Shown here: piece after piece, positions 37,450-46,386 of the stretch
How the letters are laid out: the number at the start of each line of letters is the position of its first letter
How positions within the stretch are numbered: position 1 is the stretch's first letter
NCBI RefSeq assembly: GCF_031624495.1
Contig: NZ_JAMQOP010000001.1
Location: 1,054,001-1,118,000 of the forward strand
Length of the DNA stretch: 64,000 nt
Direction: 5' to 3'
Source of the DNA: Halogeometricum sp. S1BR25-6
GTDB lineage: Archaea > Halobacteriota > Halobacteria > Halobacteriales > Haloferacaceae
The notes under the pieces: generated by a model
Told to the model about the DNA's origin: nothing
What the model saw: the letters and a program-made list of their open reading frames with translations, nothing else
Databases searched by the model: none
Made by a program: the position numbers and the translations under genes

Positions 37450-37920
37450 GTGTCCCACCCCTCCGACGGACCCGTCCGGTCGATTCCGGCACTCACCGTC
37501 CCCCTCCTCCTCGCGCTTCTCGTCCTTCCGTGGTCCGTGCAGACGTTCATCGGCGGAAATCCGACGCTCGTGTTTCCGTGGGGCCTCCTCAACTTCGACC
37601 CGTTCGGCGTGACGACGCTCTCCGACTTCCTGCTCGTCTACACCGCGGGCCTGCCCGACTACATCTACGCGTGGCCGCTCTCGGTGATGTTCTACCTCTT
37701 CGCGCTCGGATTCGCCGCCGTCAGTCCGGTTCTCGGCTACGAGGACGGACGGCTCGTCGCCGGTCTGCTGGCCGCCGCGAGCGTGGCACAACTCTCCCTC
37801 GCGCGGGGATTCTCGGTGCAACCGGGTCGGACGGCGTGGCCGGTCGGGACGGCGCTTCTCCTCCTCGTCGCCGCGTACGTCTACCTCGGCGGGTCGAGCG
37901 ACGCAGGTGCCGAAGGCTAG
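37450..37920 (+). CDS. membrane protein (TIGR04206-like)
   Basis: 156 aa from a GTG at 37450. About four hydrophobic helices are separated by short loops, with a conserved-looking LVFPWGLLNFDPFGVTTLS. I recall this as an uncharacterised haloarchaeal family, TIGR04206. Function is unknown. It is probably co-transcribed with drg and converges on the MATE gene (5-bp gap). Confidence 0.7.
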   Translation: MSHPSDGPVRSIPALTVPLLLALLVLPWSVQTFIGGNPTLVFPWGLLNFDPFGVTTLSDFLLVYTAGLPDYIYAWPLSVMFYLFALGFAAVSPVLGYEDGRLVAGLLAAASVAQLSLARGFSVQPGRTAWPVGTALLLLVAAYVYLGGSSDAGAEG

Positions 37921-37925
37921 TCGAA

Positions 37926-39365
37926 TCAGTCGTTCGACGCCACTCCGGGACGGTACTTCTGGCTCACGGACTTCCACTTGCCCGTGGAGAAGCGGTAGTA
38001 GTTGATGACCCCCGGGATGGTCGTCTCCGCGAGGAAGGCGAGATACAGCAGTTCGATCTGGTTCGTCCGCGCGGCGAGGTACGCCAGCGGGATCGAGCAG
38101 CCGAACATCCCGAGCAGTTGGCTGAGGAAGGGAACGCGCGTGTCGCCGCTGGCGTCCAGCGGCCCAGCCGACGCCCCGGAGACGCCCTGCATGAGCACCG
38201 CGGCGCAGGCGGCGTAGACGAACGACACCGCGATGGGGACCGCCGGCGACGACGGACTCTCGGCGAACAGGCGGACGATGGGTTCGGCGAACGCGGCGAT
38301 CAGCGCGGCCGAGACGACGTACGTCGCCACGGCGTGGAGGACGATTTCGCGGCCGTACGCCTCCGCCGTCTCCTCGTCGTTCCGCCCGAGCGACTGGCCG
38401 ACGAGGCTCGAGGAGGCGAGTCCGAAGCCCCATCCGGGCGTGTTCATGATGCCCCAGATGCGCCGCGCGATGACGAACGCGGCCGTCACGTTCGGCCCGA
38501 GGGCGCTCACGAAGAAGAGCATCGGGAACTCGGCGACGGTCCAGACGAGCGAGCGACCGAAGACGGGCAGGCCGATGGAGACGATGTCGCGCATCGCCTC
38601 GACGGCGGCGTAGGAGCCGAACGGGTCGATCTGTACGGGGAACGCGCCGACGCCCGGAAGGCCGCCGCGCGCGAGTCCGAGGGCGAACGCGCTCGTGACG
38701 ACGACGTTCGAGAGCACGGTGCCGACGGCCGCCCCCTCGACGCCCAGTCCGAGACCGAAGATGAGCCCGGCGTTGACGACGACGTTGACGGCCGCGCCGC
38801 CGGCGCGGAGTACCATGGCGATGTAGGCGTCGTCGGCGCCGACGAGCGTGCGACTCCCGACGAGATTCAGTCCGGCGAACGGCACGCCCAACCCGACTAT
38901 CTTGAGGTAGTGCGCGCCGAGGGCTATCGACTCGGGGTCGTTCGTCAGCGCCGAGATGAGCGGCTCGGAGAAGAGCCAGAAGACCGCCGTGACCGGCAGC
39001 GTCGCGAGGACGGTCAGGACGGCGCTCGACCGGACGGCGACCCCGAGGCCGTCGGAGCGACCGGCGCCGTAGCGCTGGGAAACGAGCGCCAGCGTTCCGG
39101 CGGCGACCCCGCCGCCGAGGGCGAACGCGAGACCCCAGTAGGGACCCGCGAATCCGACGCCGTTGATTGCGGCGACGCCGACGGCGCTGCCGACCATCGC
39201 CACGTCGACGGCGTTCTTCGACATGCGGGCGATGCCGGTGACGACGCGGGGCCACGCGAGTTCGGCCGTTCTGACCGCTCTGTCGCGGTCGACCAGACCG
39301 AAGTGGGCGAGGAGGAGACCGACCGAGAGGATGCATCGTCTGACTGGGTTGGGGACTCTTGACAC
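37926..39365 (-). CDS. MATE family efflux transporter
   Basis: 479 aa, about 12 hydrophobic helices in two similar halves. The first half begins MVGSAVGVAAINGVGFAGPYWG and contains VSQRYGAGRSDGLG; the second half repeats the pattern (FVIARRIWGIMNTPGWGFGLASSSLVGQSLG). This is the multidrug and toxin extrusion family, driven by Na+ or H+. The start is a GTG at 39363-39365. The substrate is unknown. Confidence 0.88.
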   Translation of the reverse strand: MSRVPNPVRRCILSVGLLLAHFGLVDRDRAVRTAELAWPRVVTGIARMSKNAVDVAMVGSAVGVAAINGVGFAGPYWGLAFALGGGVAAGTLALVSQRYGAGRSDGLGVAVRSSAVLTVLATLPVTAVFWLFSEPLISALTNDPESIALGAHYLKIVGLGVPFAGLNLVGSRTLVGADDAYIAMVLRAGGAAVNVVVNAGLIFGLGLGVEGAAVGTVLSNVVVTSAFALGLARGGLPGVGAFPVQIDPFGSYAAVEAMRDIVSIGLPVFGRSLVWTVAEFPMLFFVSALGPNVTAAFVIARRIWGIMNTPGWGFGLASSSLVGQSLGRNDEETAEAYGREIVLHAVATYVVSAALIAAFAEPIVRLFAESPSSPAVPIAVSFVYAACAAVLMQGVSGASAGPLDASGDTRVPFLSQLLGMFGCSIPLAYLAARTNQIELLYLAFLAETTIPGVINYYRFSTGKWKSVSQKYRPGVASND

Positions 39366-39516
39366 GTGGGCGGAGACACCTATTTCGATTCGATACTACC
39401 CCTTCCGAGTCGACCGTCTTGTGCGTGTCGGAACGCCGCGTTCCCGGGGGACCACCGGGGGTGGGGTGCCTTCCGCGTTCGGTACGCTTTTCGACGCCCC
39501 GACCCATCGCTCGCAC

Positions 39517-40281
39517 ATGTCCGGAGTACTCGACCACGTGATGATGCGCGTCGAAGACCTCGAGGAGTCGCTGGAGTGGTACACCACCCACCTCGACTAC
39601 GAGGAGAAGGGCCGCTGGGAGGCGGACAGTTTCACCAACGTCTTCCTCGGTCCGGAGGACGCCGGCGAGGACGACGCGCTACTCGAGCTGACGTACAACC
39701 ACGACGACCGGACGTACGAGATGGGCGACGCGTGGGGGCACATCGCCGTGCGCGTCCCCGAGGACGAACTGCAGTCCTCGTACGACCAACTGATGGAGGA
39801 GGGCGTCGAGGACTACCGCGACCCCGAGTCGAACGACAACCGGTACGCGTTCGTCAAGGACCCCGACGGCCACGAGATAGAGATCGTCAAGCGCGACCAC
39901 GGCGCGAAGTGGAGCCTCGACCACACGATGATCCGCGTCGAGGACGCCGACGAGGCCCTCGGCTTCTGGACCCGCAAGTTCGACTACGAGCACACGAGTC
40001 GCTGGGAGTCCGACTCCTTCGCGAACTACTTCATGACGCCGCAGGACGCCTCCGAGAACGCGATGACCGTCGAACTCACCTACAACTACGGCGGTCAGAC
40101 GTACGACTTGGGCGACGCGTGGGGCCACCTCGCCGTCCGTACCGACGACCTCGATGAGGCGTGGGCGACCTTGATGGAGCGCGAGGCCGAGGACTACCGC
40201 GACCCCGAGTCCTGCGACAACCGCTACGCGTTCACGAAGGACCAGGACGGCCACGAGATCGAAATCGTCACCGACGACTGA
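39517..40281 (+). CDS. two-domain VOC (glyoxalase/dioxygenase fold) protein
   Basis: 254 aa made of two internal copies of a vicinal-oxygen-chelate module (about 1-125 and 130-254). Each has DH (VLDHVMMR; SLDHTMIR), LELTYN/VELTYN, WGH (GDAWGHIAVR; GDAWGHLAVR), then DPESxDNRYAF and GHEIEIV. The repeated H, E, H, E pattern supplies one metal site per module, as in lactoylglutathione lyases. Methylglyoxal detoxification is plausible because the window encodes methylglyoxal synthase, but the thiol used by haloarchaea differs and the substrate is inference. Confidence 0.82.
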   Translation: MSGVLDHVMMRVEDLEESLEWYTTHLDYEEKGRWEADSFTNVFLGPEDAGEDDALLELTYNHDDRTYEMGDAWGHIAVRVPEDELQSSYDQLMEEGVEDYRDPESNDNRYAFVKDPDGHEIEIVKRDHGAKWSLDHTMIRVEDADEALGFWTRKFDYEHTSRWESDSFANYFMTPQDASENAMTVELTYNYGGQTYDLGDAWGHLAVRTDDLDEAWATLMEREAEDYRDPESCDNRYAFTKDQDGHEIEIVTDD

Positions 40282-40567
40282 AGCCGTCGCGACTCCGCTT
40301 TTCTTCGAGCGACGACGCCCCCAATGCAGTTATCGATAGAGATAACAGAATCGTCTCCGTCAACGACCGATGCGAATCGAGCGAGCGCACCGTTTTCGGC
40401 CGTATCAACCCGCCCGACGATTCAGGAAAGAAAGAGCTTTATTAGAACCGATAATCGGTGCAACTACGCTACGGGGCGGTCGAGGTCGTTCGAAAATACC
40501 GCTCGTGGGGGGTTGAGAGACGTCTCTACGGGTTCACTCGGTCGTCGCTGCTAGTGCAACATCACAA
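40282..40567. promoter_or_regulatory. intergenic region with palindrome before the PGF-CTERM gene
   Basis: 286 bp without a convincing gene. It contains a perfect inverted repeat GTTATC-GATAGA-GATAAC at 40329-40346. AT-rich promoter-like spots lie at about 40435-40445 (gctttatta) and 40490-40497. The second is about 70 bp before the ATG at 40568, so the mRNA has a leader or another promoter is used. Confidence 0.35.
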
Positions 40568-42262
40568 ATGAAATCTACATCAGAACGGCTCCGGGCCGTC
40601 ACGTTCGCCGTATTAGTGACTCTCTCGACTGTCGCCGGTACCGCCGCCTTCGCGGGAACCGCCGCCGCGGACGCGTCGGACATCGACCTCGGGGCGGGGA
40701 ACGGGACGCAGGTGACCGTCGAAGCGGGTCCTTCGGTTGTTGCAAGTGCGGTAGTTCAAGACAATAGTTCTGGATCGAACGATAACTACGCAATATGGGT
40801 TGACAAAAACGGAGACGAAATCTGGAATGTTGGTGAACCGAACGCAACATACAACCTCGGTTCCAGCGGAAAGTCTGAGATACTTCTTGTCGACTTCAAC
40901 CTTTCAACCTTGTCTGCTGGTACATACAATGTATCTGCTGTAGAAACAGCAGACCCCATTGTAGAAGGCCTTTCTGCCGACAAAACCGTCGAGAATCAAC
41001 TGAAGGTCGTTCCGAGCGCCGCACCGGAACTCCGGTCGGCGGTGCGCTACGACAACGGCACCGACGCCGAAGTGGAACTCGCCTTCGACGAGAATGTCTC
41101 CGCCGTCCGGATGCTGAACGTTTCGGCGGCCGACGGCGACGCGAACCTCACGGAGTCCGTCGACGTCTCACGAGGGCGCGTCGTCGCGACGCTGAACGGC
41201 ACCGCCACGGACGAGTTGACGGTCACGTACGAGGTCGTCGACGCCGTCGGCAACGGGCACGCGACCGACCGGACGGCGACGGTCCAGTCCGCCGCCGTCA
41301 CGACCGGCGCCGGCGACGACGACACCGTCTACGAGGGGTCGACGCTGGCCGTCCTGGCCGACCGACCGAACGCGAGCGTCGACGTCGACGCCGCGGACGA
41401 CTCGGTCAGTCGGTCCGAATCGACGGGGGCGAACAGCAAGGTGTACCTCCTCGACACCGGGACCCTCGACCGCGGCGCGTACGACGTCGTCTACGGCGGC
41501 GACGCGAACCGGAACGCCACGTTTCGCGTCGAGAGCCTCGGCCTCGCGGTCGGCGTGAACGACGCGTCGGTCACGAACGCCGACGGAGCGGTCGTCGCCG
41601 GGGGCGTCTCCGCCGACGCGGGCGGGCGGTCCGTCGCGGTCGAACTTCGGGATGTCGACGGGAACACAGTTGCGACCGACACCGCCGTCCTCGACGGTCG
41701 CGGGGAGTACGACTACTCATTCGACGCGTCCGGTCTCGCGGCGGGCGATTACGCCGTCGTCGCGGTCGATAGCCTGTCGGGCGCTGAAGGTCGGTCCGAC
41801 CCGGTGACCGTCTCCGACCCGCCGAGCGACGACGGCGGCGATTCCGAGTACGGCGACTACCGCGACCCAACACCGACTCCGACCGAGACGGCGACGGCGA
41901 CAGCGTCGCCGGTGTCGACGTCGACACTCGCACCGATATCCACCGAACGGTCGACCGCCGATGCGGGTCCGAACGTCGGGTCGTCGGACGGACGGGCCTC
42001 GGCGGACGCAGCACCCGCCGAGGACTCCGAGGAGAATACGGCGGCCGGCGAGGCGCCCGACGCTGCGGGACCGACGCTGATCGAGACGGCAGACGCCGCC
42101 GCGGACGCGACGCCCCCCGCGACGGCGTCCGTCGCCTCGACCGAGTCCGCGTCCGAGACGAGGACCGGCACCGAGGTACCCGGATTCGGTACGGGGACCG
42201 CCGTCACGGCGTTGTTGCTCGGCGCGGTGCTCGCGGTTCTGACAACACGCCGCGGCCGGTAG
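40568..42262 (+). CDS. secreted PGF-CTERM surface protein
   Basis: 564 aa. It has an N-terminal Sec signal of the haloarchaeal surface-glycoprotein style (residues 1-35). Extracellular beta-rich repeats follow with many N-x-S/T sites, then a threonine/serine/proline-rich stalk (about 435-530, PTPTPTETATATA). The tail is VPGFGTGTAVTALLLGAVL ending RRGR: the PGF-CTERM signal, with PGF at 538-540. By family knowledge this is cut by archaeosortase and replaced by a lipid anchor. Archaeosortase A is the next gene. A segment at about 40733-40990 is clearly AT-richer than the rest and may be a recombined domain. Confidence 0.85.
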   Translation: MKSTSERLRAVTFAVLVTLSTVAGTAAFAGTAAADASDIDLGAGNGTQVTVEAGPSVVASAVVQDNSSGSNDNYAIWVDKNGDEIWNVGEPNATYNLGSSGKSEILLVDFNLSTLSAGTYNVSAVETADPIVEGLSADKTVENQLKVVPSAAPELRSAVRYDNGTDAEVELAFDENVSAVRMLNVSAADGDANLTESVDVSRGRVVATLNGTATDELTVTYEVVDAVGNGHATDRTATVQSAAVTTGAGDDDTVYEGSTLAVLADRPNASVDVDAADDSVSRSESTGANSKVYLLDTGTLDRGAYDVVYGGDANRNATFRVESLGLAVGVNDASVTNADGAVVAGGVSADAGGRSVAVELRDVDGNTVATDTAVLDGRGEYDYSFDASGLAAGDYAVVAVDSLSGAEGRSDPVTVSDPPSDDGGDSEYGDYRDPTPTPTETATATASPVSTSTLAPISTERSTADAGPNVGSSDGRASADAAPAEDSEENTAAGEAPDAAGPTLIETADAAADATPPATASVASTESASETRTGTEVPGFGTGTAVTALLLGAVLAVLTTRRGR

Positions 42263-42375
42263 CGAACCGGTCGAGTTGCCGGAGCGGTACGGCCGCGTCC
42301 GGGCGGTCCGACGCTTCGACCTGACGGACGCACGGAACGACAAGGGATTTAGTCCGGTACGCCCATCTATCGTCT

Positions 42376-43314
42376 ATGCCCGGACTGCTGTCTGACCTCC
42401 TCGCGTGGGCGTCGATCCTCACGTTCGTCGCCGGCGCCCTCCTGTACCGCCGGAACGACCGCGCGGCGCGGTACGTATCCGCCGCCGCGTGGGGCCTCTT
42501 CGCCGTCTTCTGGCTCCAGTTGGTTCCGCACTTCGCCTTCGTGCACAAGAGCTACATCGAGGGGTTCCTCTCCCTGGTCGCCGTTCCGGCGTGTCTCTAC
42601 ACCGGCTATCTTCTCTACTCGGGGCGCGACAGCCTGTTCGTCCTCTCGAAGGCCGTCGCGGCCATGGGGGTCATCTACCTCCCGTTCGAGACGATTCCCG
42701 CGTTCACCCTGCTCGGACTGTCCGTTCCGGCCCCGCAGGGCGTCCTCATGGAGACCGTCGCCGCCCAGACCGGATTCCTCGTGAACGCCCTCGGCTACCA
42801 CCCCGAGATGACGACCGGCGACCTCGGCTACCACAACATGTTCGTGTTCATGGAGGGCACGCACCGCATCACCGTCTCGGTCGTCCTCGCCTGTACGGGA
42901 CTGGGGAGCATCGCCATCTTCGGCGGTCTCATCGCCGCCGTCGACGCTCCGCTCCGCCGGAAAGCCCGCGCGCTCGCCATCGCCGTTCCCATCATCTACG
43001 CGCTGAACCTCGCGCGCACGACGTTCATCACCATCGTCTTCGGCGAGCAGTACATGCACTTCTTCGTCGACGAGATACTCCTGCTGTTCGGGTCGAGCGA
43101 CCCGTACATGGTGTCCTTTTTCATCTCCGACCGCATCATCAGTCAGTTCCTCGCCGTCGTCGCGCTGGTCGGCATCACCTACCTCGTCGTCCGCGAGGTG
43201 CCGGAACTACTGACGATCATCGAGGACGTGCTCTACTTGGTCACCGGCGACGAGTACGACCTCCGCGAGGCGCTGGACCTCGAAGAACCCCGAAGCCGCG
43301 GCGGGAGCGTCTGA
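42376..43314 (+). CDS. artA: archaeosortase A
   Basis: 312-aa membrane enzyme with about eight helices that processes PGF-CTERM proteins and links them to lipid. The catalytic residues fall at C173 (LACTGLGS), R214 (LNLARTTF) and R253 (SDRIISQ). These are the same numbers as the essential residues I recall for the Haloferax volcanii enzyme. Its gene follows a PGF-CTERM protein gene by 113 bp on the same strand, and a second substrate (BtuF-like) is encoded at 62161. Confidence 0.93.
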   Translation: MPGLLSDLLAWASILTFVAGALLYRRNDRAARYVSAAAWGLFAVFWLQLVPHFAFVHKSYIEGFLSLVAVPACLYTGYLLYSGRDSLFVLSKAVAAMGVIYLPFETIPAFTLLGLSVPAPQGVLMETVAAQTGFLVNALGYHPEMTTGDLGYHNMFVFMEGTHRITVSVVLACTGLGSIAIFGGLIAAVDAPLRRKARALAIAVPIIYALNLARTTFITIVFGEQYMHFFVDEILLLFGSSDPYMVSFFISDRIISQFLAVVALVGITYLVVREVPELLTIIEDVLYLVTGDEYDLREALDLEEPRSRGGSV

Positions 43315-43341
43315 CGCGCTCTTTCTCTTCGAGTCGCCTCG

Positions 43342-44121
43342 CTACACCTCGTTCTCCTCGACGACGTCGTCCGGCGCGCCGCCGAGCGCTCTGAGCGCGT
43401 CGGCTTCGACGTGGTGGACGTCGCCCGGAATCACGAGCATGTGTAGCGGGTCGCCGAACTCCCGGTCGGCGAGGACGGACAGGCGGTCGGCGGCGACGAC
43501 GGGTGACTCACTGCCCGCCCGCGCGACGACGACGCCCAGCACGTCCTTCCACCCGTCGGCGAGCACCCCGGCAGCGTAGTCGCCGGTCATGTACTCGTCG
43601 CGGTCGGCCTTTATGTCGAGGTAGACCAACGTGTGCAGGCCGCGTTCGCGGTTCGCCTCGATGGACTCGGCGACGCTCTTCGGCACGCCGTCGGCGCCGT
43701 GAGCGTACGGGAACGGCAGCGTCACCGCTTTCCCGAAGCGGTAGTTCTGCAGTCCGGTCAGACCGCCGGCGGCCGACTGCGCGGTCACGCCGTGAATCAG
43801 GCGCGTCTCGATACCGCGTTCCACGGCGCGGAGGCGAAGGTCCACGTGCGTCGTCGATATCATCGTGTCGCCGGCGGTGAGGAAGGCGGTGTTCCCCTCC
43901 TCGGCGGCGTCGAGGATATCCTCGGGATGCTGCTCGACGCCCGCACGGTCCCGCACCTCGATGTCGATGCCGTGGGCGGCTTCGAGGTCATCGACCGTCG
44001 CGCCGACGAGGTGGCTGGTGTAGAACTCCGCGAACGCTCGGTCCGCCTCGGCGAGGGCCTCGCGCCCCTCGACGGTTATCGACCGCTCGTCGTACAAACC
44101 GAGTCCGATGAAGGTGAGCAT
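43342..44121 (-). CDS. dph5: diphthine synthase
   Basis: 259-aa S-adenosylmethionine-dependent methyltransferase of diphthamide synthesis on elongation factor 2. The N-terminus MLTFIGLGLYDERSIT, the FLTAGDTMISTTHVDLRLRA region and VTAQSAAGGLTGLQNYRFG are characteristic. The length is normal. The start is the ATG at 44119-44121. It converges on artA, with 27 bp between stops. Confidence 0.93.
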   Translation of the reverse strand: MLTFIGLGLYDERSITVEGREALAEADRAFAEFYTSHLVGATVDDLEAAHGIDIEVRDRAGVEQHPEDILDAAEEGNTAFLTAGDTMISTTHVDLRLRAVERGIETRLIHGVTAQSAAGGLTGLQNYRFGKAVTLPFPYAHGADGVPKSVAESIEANRERGLHTLVYLDIKADRDEYMTGDYAAGVLADGWKDVLGVVVARAGSESPVVAADRLSVLADREFGDPLHMLVIPGDVHHVEADALRALGGAPDDVVEENEV

Positions 44122-44303
44122 GCCACCTCTCGGCCGGCCCGCCCGATAAGTGCCGCGTCCTGCCGCGGCGGGTGATGCGTGGGGCGCGGGCGTCGACCCT
44201 GCACGTTTTCGACCGACCGAAGCGCTTACCATGTAAGACAGTTACTACCACACGCGGTCGCAAGAGTTACGCGTCGAGGACGACGGACCCACGATGGGAT
44301 GTG

Positions 44304-44591
44304 ATGACACAGATGTCTGGAGAGACTTCACGCGCCGGTACGGCGGAACGCCCGCTCGGGGACCCCTCCCGAGAGAACGTCATATACGAGATTATCACCC
44401 TCGTCGCCGAGGTGAAGGAGGGTGACCCCCTGTCGCTTCGACCCGTCTCGGAGGTGGTAGACCCCGAATCCATCGAGACGCTCCTCACGGGGTCGAAAAC
44501 GGACGTCGATATCGCCTTCCCGTACGAGGGCGGGTACGTGCGGGTGGACGAGTCGAGGGTCTGGTTCGAGTACGACTACGATTTGCCGTGA
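44304..44591 (+). CDS. HalOD1 output-domain protein
   Basis: 95 aa. The segment EGDPLSLRPVSEVVDPESIE and the C-terminal GYVRVDESRVWFEYD fit the short haloarchaeal HalOD1 output domain, found alone or at the end of signalling proteins. Role and partner are unknown. It is the last core gene before the integrative element; its stop lies 27 bp before the first att-like sequence. Confidence 0.8.
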   Translation: MTQMSGETSRAGTAERPLGDPSRENVIYEIITLVAEVKEGDPLSLRPVSEVVDPESIETLLTGSKTDVDIAFPYEGGYVRVDESRVWFEYDYDLP

Positions 44592-44618
44592 GAACCCGTC
44601 GCTCTGCTCTTCGTCGTA

Positions 44619-44700
44619 ATTCGCGGGAGAAGTAAGCCGGTGGAGAGGATTGTGAACTACGGTCGCTCACTGCGTTCGCTCTCTAGTTCAAATCCCTCCA
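44619..44700. repeat. degenerate att-like copy folded as an inverted pair
   Basis: 44619-44651 nearly repeats 44759-44791 (shared ATTCGCGGGAGA, then GTAAGCCGGTGGAG). Unlike the second copy it has extra bases (GGAGAGGATT). It is followed, after about 25 bp, by an inverted tRNA-like end at 44684-44700 (TAGTTCAAATCCCTCC). The two arms would pair imperfectly. I read it as a scar of an earlier insertion at the same tRNA, or an accessory recombinase site. Confidence 0.5.
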
Positions 44701-44773
44701 GTCGCGTACACACCCGCTCACGAGTCCGAGCACACGCTACGCGGTGCTCGTGAAGGTGATTCGCGGGAGAGGT

Positions 44774-44791
44774 AAGCCGGTGGAGGGATTT
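44774..44791. repeat. attL: 18-bp copy of the tRNA-Thr 3' end
   Basis: AAGCCGGTGGAGGGATTT is identical to 55685-55702, which covers the 3' end of the intact tRNA-Thr gene. Similarity continues weakly for about 15 bp (CACCTCGGCC versus AACCCTCGGCC). This is the expected left attachment site of an element inserted in the tRNA 3' end, with the integrase gene beginning about 90 bp inside. Confidence 0.8.
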
Positions 44792-44880
44792 TCACCTCGG
44801 CCACGCCGTCGGTCGGTTTCCTCCCTCCGTCGTATGGTCTCAAGGCGGGACCCGCCAGCAGACGCATACCGCGCCAGACC

Positions 44881-45888
44881 ATGCAAGAGAAAAACATCCC
44901 TCCGCATGATGGAGTACAGCGGTACCTGAACGACCGGAAACCCGAGCTCTCACAGAAGAGTCTCTACAACTACCGAATCTCCGTGAACCAGTTCGCAGAC
45001 TGGTGCACCGACCAGAACATCCGTTACCTGCGAGAACTCGACGGCGACCTCATCGCCCAGTTCAAAGACTACCGACTCGAACAGGTAGCAACGATAACCG
45101 CACGCAACGATATGCGGGTCATCAAGAACTTTATCGAGTTCTGTGAGTCTATCCACGCCGTCTTCAGTGGCCTTGCCGAGCTCGTCCGTATTCCGAAGAC
45201 GACCGAGCAGGACGAGATATGTGACGACTTCCTCACGAAAGAAGAGGCCGACGCGATACTCGAATTCCTCGGAAAGCACCAGTACGCCAGTCACCGCCAC
45301 GTTATCCTGCTCCTCCTTTGGAAGACGGGAGCTCGAATCAGTGGGCTTCGTACTCTCGACGTAGACGACATAGACTCAACCGGTCCTACCGTACAGATTC
45401 GACACCGACCAGATACCGGTACGCCTCTGAAGAACGACGAGAGGGGAGAGCGGAACGTGTTCGTGACGGAGGAAACGATGGAGGTGATACAGGACTTCAT
45501 CGAACACCAGCGCCCGAACACGACGGACGAATACGACAGGAAGCCTCTCATTGCGACGAGACACGGTCGGGCGGCACACACGACGATACAACGGCACGTC
45601 TACTCTGCGACCCGTCCCTGCAACTACAACGGCGGGAACTGCCCGTGGGACAAGAGACCGGAGACGTGCGAAGCAAACACTTGGGATGGAGCGTCGAAGT
45701 GTGAAGGTTCAGTAAGTCCTCATGCGCTACGGAGAGGATACGTGACCGCGGCACGTAACGCTGGTCAGCCTAAGGACGTGACCGGGGAGAGAGTCAACAT
45801 GAGCGGCCGTGTCCTCGACAAGCACTACGACAAAGGCAACCACCAAGAGAAAGCTAATCGCCGCCAAGACCACCTGAGGGACATATGA
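44881..45888 (+). CDS. tyrosine recombinase/integrase
   Basis: 335 aa. The N-terminal SAM-like DNA-binding domain (about 1-105) is followed by a catalytic domain with R152 (KTGARISGL), H281 and R284 (SPHALRRGY) and the nucleophile Y316 (VLDKHYDKG). Between the beta region and the HxxR motif is a four-cysteine insert (C247, C254, C263, C274) that could bind zinc, as I recall in many haloarchaeal integrases. It is adjacent to attL, so it is the element's own integrase. Confidence 0.92.
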   Translation: MQEKNIPPHDGVQRYLNDRKPELSQKSLYNYRISVNQFADWCTDQNIRYLRELDGDLIAQFKDYRLEQVATITARNDMRVIKNFIEFCESIHAVFSGLAELVRIPKTTEQDEICDDFLTKEEADAILEFLGKHQYASHRHVILLLLWKTGARISGLRTLDVDDIDSTGPTVQIRHRPDTGTPLKNDERGERNVFVTEETMEVIQDFIEHQRPNTTDEYDRKPLIATRHGRAAHTTIQRHVYSATRPCNYNGGNCPWDKRPETCEANTWDGASKCEGSVSPHALRRGYVTAARNAGQPKDVTGERVNMSGRVLDKHYDKGNHQEKANRRQDHLRDI

Positions 45889-45935
45889 ACGACCAATACG
45901 GTCCACTTCAGAAAAGGGGCGGGGAGGGCCGATGA
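45885..45935 (+). CDS. 16-aa ORF linking integrase to the next gene
   Basis: Its ATG (45885) overlaps the integrase stop, and its TGA (45933-45935) overlaps the next gene's ATG (45932), a double ATGA chain. GGGGAGGG inside it provides a ribosome-binding site for the next gene. It may be a coupling device rather than a functional peptide. Confidence 0.3.
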   Translation: MNDQYGPLQKRGGEGR

Positions 45936-46279
45936 GCGACAGAGAACCCATTGATGACGAGCTAATGGGATTCCAGCGTATAGACCCCAAAGAGGTAGAG
46001 GTCGGCATGGAGGTGAAAGTTCTCTATGATTCTACATTTGGGGGTCAAGTGTACCGAGAGGGTACAGTAACCGAGTTTGAATCAATGGACACTGACTTTG
46101 GAAAGCACGTCCGAATCGAGATGCGGCACTCCGAACATCGCGCCACCATCATCGGTGGGTCCATCAGGGAACACGGGGGGCGGACGACCGAAACATACCG
46201 AGTCAGCTCAGAATCGTCTGTACGAACGACAGGTGTCGGAGAACTCCTTGCGATGTACGGGGACCCAGAATCCATCTGA
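45932..46279 (+). CDS. element protein of unknown function
   Basis: 115 aa, polar and beta-rich, without signal or membrane segment. The N-terminal DPKEVEVGMEVKVLYDSTFGG and the following EGTVTEFESMD suggest a small barrel-like domain. No family is recognised. A strong GGGGAGGG sequence precedes the ATG, and it is translationally linked to the integrase by a 16-codon ORF. Confidence 0.6.
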   Translation: MSDREPIDDELMGFQRIDPKEVEVGMEVKVLYDSTFGGQVYREGTVTEFESMDTDFGKHVRIEMRHSEHRATIIGGSIREHGGRTTETYRVSSESSVRTTGVGELLAMYGDPESI

Positions 46280-46386
46280 GGTGTCATCAGGGCGAAAATA
46301 GATTTTCTGGTACTACCCTCTATTACTGCCATTCATTCCTCAATGGGGCCTGTTTGCGCTAAACGAGACGGAATACGCAAGCAGAG

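Noticed and set aside
37348-39591. Open frame of 747 codons overlapping the MATE gene and neighbours
   Set aside because: Arginine-rich translation across three real genes; not credible.
44744-44929. Small ORF across attL and the integrase start
   Set aside because: Arginine/proline-rich frame through the attachment site; explained by tRNA-derived sequence and the integrase gene.
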